Below, piece by piece: positions 43,518 through 52,862 of a DNA stretch of 64,000 nt (within the stretch, counting starts at the first letter, position 1; each line of letters begins with the position of its first letter). The position numbers and the translations under genes are program-made. The DNA is from Endobacterium cereale (GTDB lineage Bacteria > Pseudomonadota > Alphaproteobacteria > Rhizobiales > Rhizobiaceae), in assembly GCF_009617585.1 (NCBI RefSeq), contig NZ_WIXI01000037.1, positions 62,001 to 126,000 on the forward strand, written 5' to 3'. The notes beneath the pieces are model-generated. The model was not told the DNA's origin, made no database searches, and saw nothing but the letters and a program-made list of their open reading frames with translations.

Positions 43518-43593
43518 TATCTACATAATCCGCTAAATCGGGGCGCCGCTGCTACGGCGCCCGTCAACATTCCGGGTTGGGAAGGAGAGAGCA

Positions 43594-43893
43594 ATGAAAC
43601 CCGATATGTTCGCAAAGCCTGTCACCATTCTCGTCGGCCTGGGCTTCCCTGCGGAAGTTCATAGCGTCATGGACGCCTACCGGCACCTTGTCGAGTGGCC
43701 GGCCTCGTCCAGGGACGAGGTACACACCATCGCCCTGAAAGCATGCCAGGCGGCGCTTCGCGGCGAAATCGAAGCGGAGACCGCGCGCGGCCTGTTCGCA
43801 GCCTTCGCGGAAAAGCATGAGATTCTTGCCCCTGATACGCCCGCGATCCCGGCTTCTCGCATGCGGGGCGGCAGCGGTCCCCACGTGCAGTGA
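43594..43893 (+). CDS. DUF982 family protein
   Basis: The 99-residue protein reads PVTILVGLGFPAEVHSVMDA, LVEWPASSRDEVHTIALKAC and AALRGEIEAETARGLFAAFA, the full DUF982 domain known almost only from Rhizobiales, often in several copies on plasmids. Function unknown. A GGAGAG-like site precedes the ATG. It follows hsp20 on the same strand, and 43903 begins 9 bases later, suggesting co-transcription of these two. Confidence 0.85.
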   Translation: MKPDMFAKPVTILVGLGFPAEVHSVMDAYRHLVEWPASSRDEVHTIALKACQAALRGEIEAETARGLFAAFAEKHEILAPDTPAIPASRMRGGSGPHVQ

Positions 43894-43902
43894 GGTGGTC
43901 TC

Positions 43903-44181
43903 ATGAGAGACATCAGGTTGCAGCAGGTGGTCGTCACTGCAGTGGCAATGGGGCCGACAGTTCTGATGCGAGGAATGCAGCTTCGACGGCCAATCGATGT
44001 CGTGAAAGCGCCATCCCTGTCGATCGATGATAAACGGACGATCCTCGCCGCCTGGGCTTCCGATTTCTATGTGGTCGAGTCGAAGTCGGCGCTTCGGCAA
44101 TTGCCCGGAACGCCAGAGGCTGTCCAGATCAACGAGATCCAGTCAGCCCTTATCGAACTCGATCGGCGATATCAGTCATAG
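43903..44181 (+). CDS. Hypothetical protein
   Basis: The 92-residue protein (RDIRLQQVVVTAVAMGPTVL, DDKRTILAAWASDFYVVESK, LPGTPEAVQINEIQSALIEL) has a central ILAAWASDFYVVESKxALRxLPGTP block common to small proteins near rhizobial hsp20 genes, but no named family comes to mind. Its start is 9 bases after the DUF982 stop, with GAGGTGG upstream. Confidence 0.65.
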   Translation: MRDIRLQQVVVTAVAMGPTVLMRGMQLRRPIDVVKAPSLSIDDKRTILAAWASDFYVVESKSALRQLPGTPEAVQINEIQSALIELDRRYQS

Positions 44182-44285
44182 AGGGTGGCGTGGGTATCGA
44201 CCGGTCGGGCATTGGAATGTTCGACCAACCCACGTCCGCCTATCATCCGTCGAAACCGGACGGAGTTCGCACCTTCGCTTCGAAC

Positions 44286-46052
44286 TCAAAACTCGTCCCA
44301 GCCGCCCGATGATCCGGCCGCCACCTTGGCCATCATCCGGCGGGCCGGCGATGCCACGTGCCTATGGCTTGCATTTGCCACCGCAATTTGGCGCGTTGCG
44401 AGGCTTGGGGCATCGGCACCAAGCTGGAAGCCCTGGATTAGCTCACGCAGCTTCGCCGTCTCCTGAGCGAGCGTCGCGCTGGCGGCATTGGTCTCTTCCA
44501 CCATCGCGGCGTTCTGCTGCGTCACCTGATCCATTTGATTGACGGCGGAATTGACTTCGGACAGGCCCGTCGCCTGTTCCTTTGCCGAACTGGTAATCGC
44601 TTCCATGTGCTCATTCACGGAGACGATGTTCTGCTGGATCGTGCGCAAGGCCTCGCCAGTCTCGCTGACGAGCTTCACGCCTGTGCTGACCTCGTCACTC
44701 GAGTTGCGGATAAGCTCCTTGATTTCCTTTGCGGCTTGAGCGGATCGCTGCGCAAGCTCACGCACTTCCTGTGCCACGACGGCAAAACCCTTGCCGGCCT
44801 CGCCGGCGCGGGCCGCTTCAACGCCTGCGTTGAGTGCGAGCAGGTTCGTTTGGAAAGCGATCTCATCGATGACACCGATGATGTTCGAGATCTGGTTCGA
44901 TGAATTCTCGATGCGAGACATCGCGCCAACCGCATTGGCGACCACCTTGCCGGAGCGCTCCGCGTTATCGCTTGCGGTGGCCGCGGCATGACGGGCCTCA
45001 TCCGCGCGCTTGGCAGCATTGCTGACATTGACGGTGATCTCATCAAGCGCCGCAGCGGTTTCCTCAAGGGACGCCGCCTGCTGTTCCGTTCGCCTGGAAA
45101 GATCCTCCGCGCTCTGGCTGATCTCGCGGGTTCCCGTGTCAATCTGATCAGTCGAGTGTGCCACAGCGCCGAGCGTATTGCGCATCTGGCTCAGCGCCTC
45201 GTTCATCGTGCGCCGAAGTCCTTCGAAATCCGGCGCAAACGGCTGGTCGATGTTGAACGATAGATCTCCTTGGGCAATCTTGGTCAGTGCTTCACCAATG
45301 GTATTGACGGCATGAACCCGCTCGGTCACATCGGTTGCGAACTTCACGACTTTGGTGACCTTGCCCTTGGCGTCCAGGATCGGATTGTACGAGGCATTGA
45401 TGACGACCACCTTGCCGTTCTTGCCATAGCGGGTGAATTCGGCTGCCTGAAATTCGCCTCGGCGTAACGCGTCCCAGAATTGCTTGTACTCAGGAGATTT
45501 CGCGTAATCTGGATCAACCAGCATACTGTGGCTACGGCCCTTGATCTCGTCCAGTCGATAATCGATCGCCTTGAGGAAGTTGTCGTTGGCCGTGACGATC
45601 TCACCTTCGGTGGTGAACTCGATGATGCCCTGAACACGGCTGATCGCCACCATCTGGCCTGCGAAGTCCAGATTCTGCAGCCTTTCCTTTGCATTGGCCC
45701 ATTCAACGACAAATCCGGTTGTCTTCTGTCCTTCGAGCAGAGGCGTCACGATCAGGTCAAAAGCGCGGTGACCCACCCAGATCGTTGCCCTGTGCTGCGT
45801 CTTCAGGGCAGCCAGCATGTTGCGCTGGTGAGACGGGTTCTTGTGAAAGATGTCGATGTTGCTCCCGACAAGCTTGGCAAAGTCGAAGCGAGGCAGCTCT
45901 TTCTTGAGATCCGCCTCAGCCTCTTTAAGAAGCTCCATGACCGCATCGTTCATGTAGCGGATGTTGAGACCCGCGTCGGCAATCATGATGTTGGCCGTGA
46001 TCGATTTCAGCGACTTCGTCTGCATCCGCGATATGGTGGAACTGCCGAACAT
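44286..46052 (-). CDS. Soluble methyl-accepting chemotaxis protein with PAS domains
   Basis: The 588-residue protein starts with two PAS domains (about 15-125 and 130-250; the second with [20 protein letters not shown]), then a HAMP-like linker and a long signalling coiled coil. The conserved hairpin tip reads [20 protein letters not shown], then [20 protein letters not shown]. No membrane helix is present, so this is a cytoplasmic receptor. It ends in GGWDEF, like the pentapeptide that tethers CheR and CheB in some receptors. It would signal to CheA about an internal, perhaps redox or metabolic, cue. No che genes are in the window. Confidence 0.93.
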   Translation of the reverse strand: MFGSSTISRMQTKSLKSITANIMIADAGLNIRYMNDAVMELLKEAEADLKKELPRFDFAKLVGSNIDIFHKNPSHQRNMLAALKTQHRATIWVGHRAFDLIVTPLLEGQKTTGFVVEWANAKERLQNLDFAGQMVAISRVQGIIEFTTEGEIVTANDNFLKAIDYRLDEIKGRSHSMLVDPDYAKSPEYKQFWDALRRGEFQAAEFTRYGKNGKVVVINASYNPILDAKGKVTKVVKFATDVTERVHAVNTIGEALTKIAQGDLSFNIDQPFAPDFEGLRRTMNEALSQMRNTLGAVAHSTDQIDTGTREISQSAEDLSRRTEQQAASLEETAAALDEITVNVSNAAKRADEARHAAATASDNAERSGKVVANAVGAMSRIENSSNQISNIIGVIDEIAFQTNLLALNAGVEAARAGEAGKGFAVVAQEVRELAQRSAQAAKEIKELIRNSSDEVSTGVKLVSETGEALRTIQQNIVSVNEHMEAITSSAKEQATGLSEVNSAVNQMDQVTQQNAAMVEETNAASATLAQETAKLRELIQGFQLGADAPSLATRQIAVANASHRHVASPARRMMAKVAAGSSGGWDEF

Positions 46053-46633
46053 CCTGTACGCCCCCTAGGTTCAGTGACTGCACGCGCCTCTCCGGTGCCC
46101 ACGTTTCCGCACAACACGGCAGAGAGTGCTATATCTAGTAAAGCATGAACATAAATGATTAAAAATTTAGCAAAGACGTAGTTACAACGGCCACCTTCGC
46201 TGTAACGTTCGCTTCCGCAGTCGGCTGCGCGCCGCGTTCAGATTCACGGAAAACCCTTTCAACGCTTTGATAAGAATTCCCGCTCATTATCACCTTCCCG
46301 GATCTATATTGCGTGCCGGTCAGCAGTTCTGCCGTCGAGCCGGTGGTTTCGCGTCAGCTCGGCGGCATTCTGCCTCCGCCAAAGGTAACGGTCGTCTCAG
46401 TGCAAGCGTCTACTTTTCGGGATACGCACAGACCTGCGCAGGCCGTGGCAAAGAGCTGGTATTTGACACAGGTGAATTCCGGCCCCTCCATAAAATTCGG
46501 TAGACGGCCACTATAATTCTGAAATCTTACGTCGTTGCTTGGTGATGATCTAATAAAGCGGCAAGGGAACAATTTCGGACCTTGCGCATTGCATTGCATA
46601 ATCACGAAACGTTCGCGCGTAAGAGGGGCGATA
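46053..46633. other. Long intergenic region with an inverted repeat
   Basis: These 581 bases separate the divergent receptor and response regulator genes. GTTACAACG (46181-46189) and CGCTGTAAC (46198-46206) form a near-perfect inverted repeat with an 8-base spacer in an AT-rich surrounding, a candidate regulator site for the receptor. Short open frames at 46267-46605 show no family features. Confidence 0.4.
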
Positions 46634-47038
46634 GTGATTTCGGCAGATAAAGGGAACCTCGCTCAAGCTTCGGCATCAAGGCGACGCGTGTTGATTGCCG
46701 AAGATGAAATCCTTATCCGGATGGACATAGCAGACACGCTTCGTGAGCAAGGCTGGGAGGTCGTAGAAACGGGAACGGCGGGCGATGCCCTTGCCGTTCT
46801 GGCGCGCGACCAACAGTTCGAAATGGTGCTGACCGATGTTCATATGCCCGGTGCCCCCACAGGCCTGGACCTGGCAAGGATGGTGAAGCGGTCCTATCGT
46901 CACATCAAGGTTGCCGTCATGTCTGGCTAGCATCGACCCACCGATGATGACCGGCATCTGTTTGACTTGTTTCTGCAAAAACCTGTTTTGGACCTCGTAA
47001 GCGCTTTATCTCCGCTGGCGGGCAACATCGATGACTGA
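46634..47038 (+). pseudogene. Receiver-domain response regulator split by an amber codon
   Basis: From GTG 46634 (GAGGGG upstream) the frame gives RRRVLIAEDEILIRMDIADT, EMVLTDVHMPGAPTGLDLAR and HIKVAVMSG, then TAG at 46928-46930. The same frame continues HRPTDDDRHLFDLFLQKPVL to TGA at 47036-47038, which is the normal end of a CheY-like receiver, including the conserved Lys-Pro. The stop thus looks like a CAG to TAG change. Without read-through the product lacks the switch lysine and last helix. The true end overlaps the next gene's ATG by 8 bases, so translational coupling existed. A sequencing error cannot be excluded. Confidence 0.75.
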
Positions 47039-47402
47039 CGAGCCAGCATCCGAAACGATCCTCCTCGTCGACGCCGATCCTCTACAGCGCTCGACCGTTG
47101 GTCAGTATCTCAGAGACTGCGGGTACCGGGTCATTGAAGCGACTGATGCCGCGGAGGCAATCACTGCTCTCTCTCATCAAGATATCGAGATTTTGGTGAC
47201 AGACATAGCTTTGCGGGATGCGTCCGGGTTCCAGCTTTCTGCAAAAGCCAGGGAAATCCGACCGGATCTCACGGTGGTGGTGACACACTCGGCTGAGCGA
47301 ACCGCCAAGATCGCCGGCGACCTTTGTGAAGATGGTCCGCTCGACCACCCGCACCATCCCCAGCAGCTTGTCGACCGCATCAAGCGATTGCGACGATCCT
47401 GA
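47031..47402 (+). CDS. Atypical receiver-domain protein
   Basis: The 123-residue single receiver has the acidic pair (LLVDADPLQRSTVGQYL), the phospho-acceptor aspartate in ILVTDIALRDASGFQL and the threonine in VVVTHSAERT. The expected lysine in the KP motif is replaced (GPLDHPHHPQQLVDRIKRLR), so phosphorylation signalling may be altered or lost. It overlaps the broken receiver gene before it. The HWE kinase at 47431 is convergent, 29 bases away, and is the likely partner of this pair. Confidence 0.82.
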   Translation: MTDEPASETILLVDADPLQRSTVGQYLRDCGYRVIEATDAAEAITALSHQDIEILVTDIALRDASGFQLSAKAREIRPDLTVVVTHSAERTAKIAGDLCEDGPLDHPHHPQQLVDRIKRLRRS

Positions 47403-47430
47403 CGGTGCAACTGACATTGCGTCAGGTTCG

Positions 47431-48876
47431 TTAATGAATATGGTCGTGGTCGCTCCATTCCGTTTCAAGCGGCGCCCGGATTATGCAATTTACGCCCAAA
47501 ACATCGTAATTTAGTTCGACTTCGCCCCGAAGATGGCCAGATGACAGCGCTTCGATCAACCGAGATCCGAAGCCTTTACGGCTCGGAGGCTGGACCTGTG
47601 GCCCCCCGGTTTCTTTCCACAACAGAGTGAGTTTTGCCTCTGATACGTTCCATGACACAGTCACCTTTCCCGAGTTCGCTCCCAAGGCACCATATTTCGC
47701 GGCATTCGTAGCAAGCTCGTGCAATATCAGCGTGAGGGCGACCACGGCCTTGGGTGAGACGTCGACATCAGGCCCACTGATCTCGAACTGCTCGGGCGGA
47801 TAGGGAGACAGCGCCTCGGTGACTGCCGCGCGAAGGCTGGCAGCTTCCCAACTTCCTCTCGTCAGCAGGTCGTGCGCTCTGGCCAGGCTTTGTAAGCGGG
47901 CGTCAAAGGCTGCCCTTGCGGGTTCGATGTCCGGCACGCCGGCAAAAGTTTGACGAGCGATCGCGGCGACCGTCGCAAGTACGTTCTTCACACGATGGTT
48001 CAGTTCGCCAATCAGGAGATCCTGAACACGCTCAGCTTCTTTTCGGGCCGTAATATCGCGGGCAATCTTTGAAGCCCCGATGATCCTGCCGTCTGCGTCA
48101 TAGATGGGTGAGACAGTCAAAGAAACGTCCAGGAGCCGTCCGTTGCTGTGCCGCCGGACGGTCTCGTGGGTTTCCACCCGCTCTCCCGCCTTGATGCGGG
48201 CGATGATGCGAGCCTCCTCGTCGATGCGGTCGTCTGGAACGAGAAGGGTGACAGGCCTACCAACGATTTCCTCGGCGCAGAATCCATAGAGCTTTTTGGC
48301 GCCACTGTTCCAATCGGTAACCGTCATGGCGAGGTCAATACCGAGGATCGCATCTTCCGACGAGGCGATGATTGACGCCAGGCGCTTGAGTTTTGCCTCG
48401 TAGCCAACCCGTTCCGTGGTTTCATTCACGATGCAGAGCACCGCGAGCACCTGGCCGTGTTCATCGGAAACGGGCGAATAGGAAATGTCGAAGTAGACTG
48501 TTTCCGGCACGCCGTGTCGTTCGATGTAGAAGGGCCTATCCTTGGCAACGATTGTTTCGCCGCCTTCTCGAACTTTCAGCAGAAGCGGCTCCAGGTCGTC
48601 CCAAAGTTCAGCCCAGTTTTCTTTCGCCGGCCTCCCTAAGGCTCTCGGGTGCTTGTTCCCGATCGATGGGGCATATGCGTCATTATAAACGGCGGTGAAG
48701 TCATCCCCGCAAAACATCACGATCTGCGCACCCGACGGAATTACGATGTCAACCGCACACTTCAATTGGGGCGGCCACGACGACATCGGTCCAAGGCTGG
48801 TGCTTACCCAGTCGTGGTTGCGAATAATGTCAGCCATCGAGCCGTGATCGGGGGTGGCCGGATCGTGATTATGCAT
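47431..48876 (-). CDS. HWE histidine kinase with PAS domains
   Basis: The 481-residue protein has an N-terminal PAS/GAF-like region (WVSTSLGPMSSWPPQLKCAV is the typical beginning of rhizobial and bacteriophytochrome-related kinases), a second PAS domain (about 165-280), then the HWE core. This has the phospho-acceptor H294 in GELNHRVKNVLATV, the N-box N391 in HELATNAAKYGALG and the WxE-type block LTLLWKETGGP. No membrane helix is present, so it senses an internal signal. HWE kinases control the general stress response and light or redox responses in alphaproteobacteria. It converges with two receivers. Confidence 0.92.
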   Translation of the reverse strand: MHNHDPATPDHGSMADIIRNHDWVSTSLGPMSSWPPQLKCAVDIVIPSGAQIVMFCGDDFTAVYNDAYAPSIGNKHPRALGRPAKENWAELWDDLEPLLLKVREGGETIVAKDRPFYIERHGVPETVYFDISYSPVSDEHGQVLAVLCIVNETTERVGYEAKLKRLASIIASSEDAILGIDLAMTVTDWNSGAKKLYGFCAEEIVGRPVTLLVPDDRIDEEARIIARIKAGERVETHETVRRHSNGRLLDVSLTVSPIYDADGRIIGASKIARDITARKEAERVQDLLIGELNHRVKNVLATVAAIARQTFAGVPDIEPARAAFDARLQSLARAHDLLTRGSWEAASLRAAVTEALSPYPPEQFEISGPDVDVSPKAVVALTLILHELATNAAKYGALGANSGKVTVSWNVSEAKLTLLWKETGGPQVQPPSRKGFGSRLIEALSSGHLRGEVELNYDVLGVNCIIRAPLETEWSDHDHIH

Positions 48877-49184
48877 TGAAAGCCCTCTCGCCCTCCATTT
48901 ATTTGAGAGCTTCCGATCAGCAAGTCAACGCATATCGCGGTGAAAATTTTCGGCAGTTTCAAGCGTAAAGCTCATTTGCTACATGGTGTTAGCGCAACAG
49001 ACCGTCCGGGTGACAGATCGGGGATTGGATTACGCTCAAGCCATGGGTTGGATGGAGAACACTCGGCTCGCGGACCACATCGCTCAACACCCCTCGTCCG
49101 AAAACAATGGCGGTGGCACGCGCAATATTCTTGTCAGACAGAAAAAAACAGGCCGCCGAGGTTATTCGCGGGCGCTACGACGCT

Positions 49185-49388
49185 TTAGACCCGATCGTAT
49201 GTGAACGATGTCAGGAGGCTTGTGACGAAATTGCTCGCCTTCTCTTTGACGAGAACCTCGGTCCACTCGTCAGTTCCCCGCAACATCAGCCCGGTGTAGA
49301 TACTGTCGACGGCAGCCTCTTCGATCCGCTTGATATGAGCGTGAAACGAAGCTTCGTCGCCGGATCTGTAAAGGTCGCGAACGACCAT
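49185..49388 (-). CDS. Hypothetical protein, start uncertain
   Basis: From the ATG at 49388 the product has 67 residues (VVRDLYRSGDEASFHAHIKR, IEEAAVDSIYTGLMLRG, VLVKEKASNFVTSLLTSF). The same frame remains open and protein-like for about 38 codons upstream (SDKTSELQAINTAWQIAIQE) without any ATG, GTG or TTG before a stop codon at about 49512, right beside the csp terminator. So either the start is unusual or the 5' end was lost. No family is recognised. Confidence 0.5.
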   Translation of the reverse strand: MVVRDLYRSGDEASFHAHIKRIEEAAVDSIYTGLMLRGTDEWTEVLVKEKASNFVTSLLTSFTYDRV

Positions 49389-49519
49389 TCTCAGAATTTC
49401 CTGGATCGCAATTTGCCACGCGGTGTTGATCGCCTGAAGTTCACTGGTTTTATCGCTGATCGGATCTCTTGTGATTTCTGGCCGGTCTCGCCGCAGGCGT
49501 GTGCCTTGGCGTCAGGCAC

Positions 49520-49609
49520 AAAAAAAGGCCAGGCAATCTGCCTGACCTCGATTGGTAGTTGCTTTCGACAGTGCCAGTACATCCGTGGTCAAAGGAAAGC
49601 AGTTACCGA
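49520..49609 (-). terminator. Trailer and intrinsic terminator of the second csp gene
   Basis: On the minus strand AGGTCAGGC and GCCTGGCCT enclose a five-base loop and run into seven T (49520-49526). The trailer block between stop and hairpin (49559-49602) repeats the sequence found behind the first csp gene, including GACCACGGATGTACTGGCAC. Confidence 0.8.
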
Positions 49610-49819
49610 TTATACAGCCTGCAGATTGCAGGCGGACATCTTGCCCGACTTGTTGTCGCGCTCGAGGTCGAAACCGATCTTCTGGCCTTCGACGATTTCG
49701 CGCATTCCGGCGCGCTCGACGGCAGAAATGTGCACGAAGGCGTCAGCGCCGCCGTTGTCAGGCTGGATAAAGCCGAAGCCCTTGGTGGAATTAAACCATT
49801 TTACGGTGCCAGTGGTCAT
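49610..49819 (-). CDS. cspA: Cold-shock domain protein (CspA family), second copy
   Basis: The 69-residue cold-shock domain has RNP1 KGFGFI and RNP2 FVHI and differs from the copy at 30196 at only a handful of positions (FIQPD, QKIGFDLERDNK, LQAV). It should act as a single-strand RNA-binding chaperone. The ATG at 49819 follows AAAGGGTTC. Leader and trailer are conserved with the first copy, although the genes lie 19 kb apart in opposite orientation, which points to duplication of the whole unit. Confidence 0.95.
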   Translation of the reverse strand: MTTGTVKWFNSTKGFGFIQPDNGGADAFVHISAVERAGMREIVEGQKIGFDLERDNKSGKMSACNLQAV

Positions 49820-49959
49820 GATGAACCCTTTCATAGCAATAGAGACGACCGCAACGCAAGGCATTGCGGATGATGATAACGATCGTTTTAAAGGGAGGGT
49901 TCGTTCAAAACGCGGTGCCAGTCGCGTGGTAACCAAAGCTCGGCAAGAAAAAATCGATA
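49820..49959 (-). ncRNA. Conserved 5' leader of the second cold-shock gene
   Basis: This 140-base region aligns with 30050-30195 across its length, with shared blocks GAGCTTTGGTTACC, GCACCG and TTTGAACGAACC and several substitutions between them. The pattern (conserved blocks, variable spacers near 49835-49865) fits a structured or regulatory leader rather than a very recent copy. The remaining 49960-50220 shows no gene; the kaiC promoter must lie there. Confidence 0.6.
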
Positions 49960-50220
49960 GCTCAGCTTATAGGCATTTGAGATTGGGACGCCAACGTTCT
50001 AGTTTTCTACTGTACTGACCAGTGAAGAATTCCCTTCAATCCTTGCGAAACTCACATCCCCCGATCGTGACCGGTTTCATCAAAATTCAAAGGGCATGTT
50101 GCATAAGCCATGGCCACATTGAAGTTTTTTGAAAGGCAAATATAAGATCAAAGTGGCTCTTCCCTGAATGATGGGCGCCATCGATTTCAATATGCGCCGC
50201 GCACTTTACGGAAGACGAAC

Positions 50221-51663
50221 ATGCCCAAACAGAAGAAATCCACTGTCGTTAACACCGGAATCGCAGGATTGAACGAAATCCTGCGCGGAGGGCTTCCTGC
50301 ATCAAATCTTTACATGCTTCAGGGGGCGCCGGGATCGGGCAAGACCACGGCCGCGTTGCAGTTTTTGCGCGCAGGTGTCGAGGCTGGGGAGAGCTGCATC
50401 TATGTGACGCTTTCTCAAACGGCTGCAGAGCTCGAGGCCATCGCAGTGTCGCACGGCTGGACGCTTGATGGTATCCGAGTCGAAGAGCTGTCAACCTCAG
50501 GCACGGTGAACGAGGCCGACGACCAGAGTATATTCCTGACCGCGGATCTGCGCCTGGACGAGACAAGAAAAGCGATCGAAGCGGCGATCGAGGAGCACAA
50601 GCCTCGTCGCCTTGTCTATGATTCACTCCTCGAAATCCGGCTGATTACAGGTGATAGTCCACGCTTTCGCCGAGAACTGATCGGCTTCAAATCTTTCCTT
50701 GCGAAGCGGAACGTCGTCGCGCTGTTGCTCGATACCCAGACCCCCGGCTATGACCGTAGCGGCGAGGAAGTCGAGGGGCTGGCACACGGCGTTATCCGCT
50801 TTGACAAGTCGCTTGAGGAATATGGTGGCGTGCGTCGCCGAATAGAAGTCTCCAAGATGCGCGGCGTGCCGATCGCTGATGGTTATCACGATATGGCGAT
50901 CCGCGAGGGGCAGGGGGTCGTCGTTTTTCCGCGTATCATGTCCAGCGCCGCCGTAGAAACGGCCAAGCCGCAGTTGATCAAGTCCGGTGTCGCCGAGCTC
51001 GACGAGATGTTCGGCGGTGGCCAGGAGGCCGGGACCACGACGCTGGTCATTGGACAGTCAGGTACTGGTAAATCGACCATGTCGTCCCTCTATGCCACTG
51101 CGGCTCTCGAACGGGGTGAGAGCGTGGCGCTCTTCCTGTTCGAGGAGCGGTTGGAAACCTTCTTCCGTCGTTCTGAAGGCTTGGGGATGGAACTCAGGCA
51201 ATTCCACAAGGATGGCAAACTCGTCCTGCGGGACTTCAATCCCAACGAAATCTCCCCCGGTGAATTTGGCCAGATTGTTCAAGACGCCGTCACGCAGAAC
51301 AAATCACGGGTCGTGGTCATCGACAGTCTGACAGGCTATCTGAACTCTTTGCCGCATCGTGAGAAAGCGGTTCGCGACATCCAGTCGCTGCTGAAGTACC
51401 TCGCCCGCTCTGGGGTCCTGACGATGCTGATTGTTGCTCAGCACGGTCTGATCGGCCAAAATGTCGGCATCGATGTGGATGTGAGTTTCCTTGGTGATAC
51501 CGTACTCCTGCTGCGCATCATGGAGCACGAAGGGCGCCTTCGCCGAAACATCACCGTGGTCAAGAAGCGTCACGGTCCCCACGATCTCAATATCCGTGAG
51601 CTGATCATAGAAAGCGGAGGCGTCAGCGTCGTCGCTTACAATCCTCTCCCGGACCCGAAATGA
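50221..51663 (+). CDS. KaiC-like dual-domain RecA-type ATPase
   Basis: The 480-residue protein has two KaiC domains. The first begins NTGIAGLNEILRGGLPASNL with Walker A GAPGSGKTT (35-43), the second KSGVAELDEMFGGGQEAGTT with Walker A GQSGTGKST (278-286). Walker B-type strands (RRLVYDSL, RVVVIDSL) and catalytic glutamates follow. Cyanobacterial KaiC is the clock oscillator; kaiA and kaiB are absent here, so a circadian role is not implied. In heterotrophs such proteins are tied to stress signalling. The gene overlaps the following HWE kinase by four bases (ATGA), so a functional pair is likely. Confidence 0.92.
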   Translation: MPKQKKSTVVNTGIAGLNEILRGGLPASNLYMLQGAPGSGKTTAALQFLRAGVEAGESCIYVTLSQTAAELEAIAVSHGWTLDGIRVEELSTSGTVNEADDQSIFLTADLRLDETRKAIEAAIEEHKPRRLVYDSLLEIRLITGDSPRFRRELIGFKSFLAKRNVVALLLDTQTPGYDRSGEEVEGLAHGVIRFDKSLEEYGGVRRRIEVSKMRGVPIADGYHDMAIREGQGVVVFPRIMSSAAVETAKPQLIKSGVAELDEMFGGGQEAGTTTLVIGQSGTGKSTMSSLYATAALERGESVALFLFEERLETFFRRSEGLGMELRQFHKDGKLVLRDFNPNEISPGEFGQIVQDAVTQNKSRVVVIDSLTGYLNSLPHREKAVRDIQSLLKYLARSGVLTMLIVAQHGLIGQNVGIDVDVSFLGDTVLLLRIMEHEGRLRRNITVVKKRHGPHDLNIRELIIESGGVSVVAYNPLPDPK

Positions 51664-52703
51664 ATGATTTCCCGGTCGATAGCGAGCTGGACTGGGTGCT
51701 CGTCCTTGCTCCGTTTCGCAAGGATGCCGATTACGTCGCTGCTTTCCTTCGAGAGCAGAAGATCGAGGTCAAGGCCGCCAAGGTAGACGGGGAGCTGGTC
51801 GAACATCTGGCTTTATCTCCTGGCATCATCGTAATCACCCACGAGGCCCTCAACCCACAGGTTATCGTACGGATTACAACGCATCTCGCGGAGCAGCCCG
51901 ACTGGTCGGAAGTCCCGATTATTGTCCTTTTGGAGCGGACAGCGCCGATTGAACGGATCCGCAACCAATTGCTGACTTCATGGCCGGGCTCGCGTCTTTT
52001 GTTTTACACGCGTCCCATCGCGCCATTGGAGCTTGTAAACGGCATACAGTCGAACCTGTTGGTGCGGCTGCGCCAACGCCAGGTCCGGGATTCCATCGAG
52101 CGGGAGCGAGAACTGCGTCTAGAGCTCAATCACCGGGTCAAGAATATCCTGGCGAGTGTTACGTCGATCTTCCAGATGACCCGGCGCGGCGCCACGTCCG
52201 TTGAGGGCTTGACAAGCGATTTTGCCGGTCGGCTTCAGGCGCTATCCAACGTCCACAGCGCCGTCTTTGAAGCCGGCGGCGAAGAGGTTTCGCTTTCAGC
52301 CGTGATTGACCTGACGGTTTCTCCCTACAACAGCGCCGGCGTGAGCCGCATTCATGTCAGCGGGCCGGATATCGTTGTCAGCCGGGACGCAGGCACAGCG
52401 ATCGCGCTGTGCCTGCACGAGCTGATCACGAACGCCATAAAGTATGGCGCGCTTTCGCATCCGTACGGGCATGTTGACCTCTTGTGGTCTGTTGCCGCAA
52501 ACGGCAGTTCAGAACTCTCTCTGAGCTGGACGGAAATCGGGGGACCGGCTGTCCAAGAACCGACGCGGCAGGGTTATGGTACGCGCTATGTGCGCTCCGC
52601 GCTGGGATCGTTATTCGGCACGGTTCCGGAAATCATCTTCGCTCCAGGCGGCTTTCGTTTGTCAGTGAGCGGGTCTCTGTCGCGCATGTCGGCGCAAAAA
52701 TAG
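51660..52703 (+). CDS. HWE-type histidine kinase with receiver-like N-terminus
   Basis: The 347-residue protein has a degenerate receiver-like N-terminal domain (DWVLVLAPFRKDADYVAAFL, IIVITHEALNPQ, VPIIVLLERT; no phospho-acceptor Asp at the usual place), a coiled linker and an HWE-related kinase core. The core has H158 in LELNHRVKNILASV, N258 in HELITNAIKYGALS and LSLSWTEIGGP. ATG overlaps the kaiC stop by four bases. It is soluble. The KaiC-like ATPase probably modulates it directly; the response regulator at 52863 is a likely target. Confidence 0.88.
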   Translation: MNDFPVDSELDWVLVLAPFRKDADYVAAFLREQKIEVKAAKVDGELVEHLALSPGIIVITHEALNPQVIVRITTHLAEQPDWSEVPIIVLLERTAPIERIRNQLLTSWPGSRLLFYTRPIAPLELVNGIQSNLLVRLRQRQVRDSIERERELRLELNHRVKNILASVTSIFQMTRRGATSVEGLTSDFAGRLQALSNVHSAVFEAGGEEVSLSAVIDLTVSPYNSAGVSRIHVSGPDIVVSRDAGTAIALCLHELITNAIKYGALSHPYGHVDLLWSVAANGSSELSLSWTEIGGPAVQEPTRQGYGTRYVRSALGSLFGTVPEIIFAPGGFRLSVSGSLSRMSAQK

Positions 52704-52862
52704 ATCACGCATATCCTCAATCATGGATTGAAATAACCTTCGGCTGTAACTTGCTGAAAGATAAAATAGTTCTCCTCGGATCAATCTGTCGTCCAGCGCG
52801 TTCATCAGGTTCGCATAGTCGAAAAGACACATGTGAAGCGTCAATTGCGGAGAGTTTGAGGG

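Noticed and set aside
49107..50018. Long + strand open frame of 303 codons
   Set aside because: It runs antisense through the second csp gene, its terminator and its leader, and its sequence has no protein family features.
50221..51663. Circadian clock operon
   Set aside because: Only a KaiC-like gene is present; no kaiA or kaiB is nearby, so I call it a KaiC-like ATPase only.
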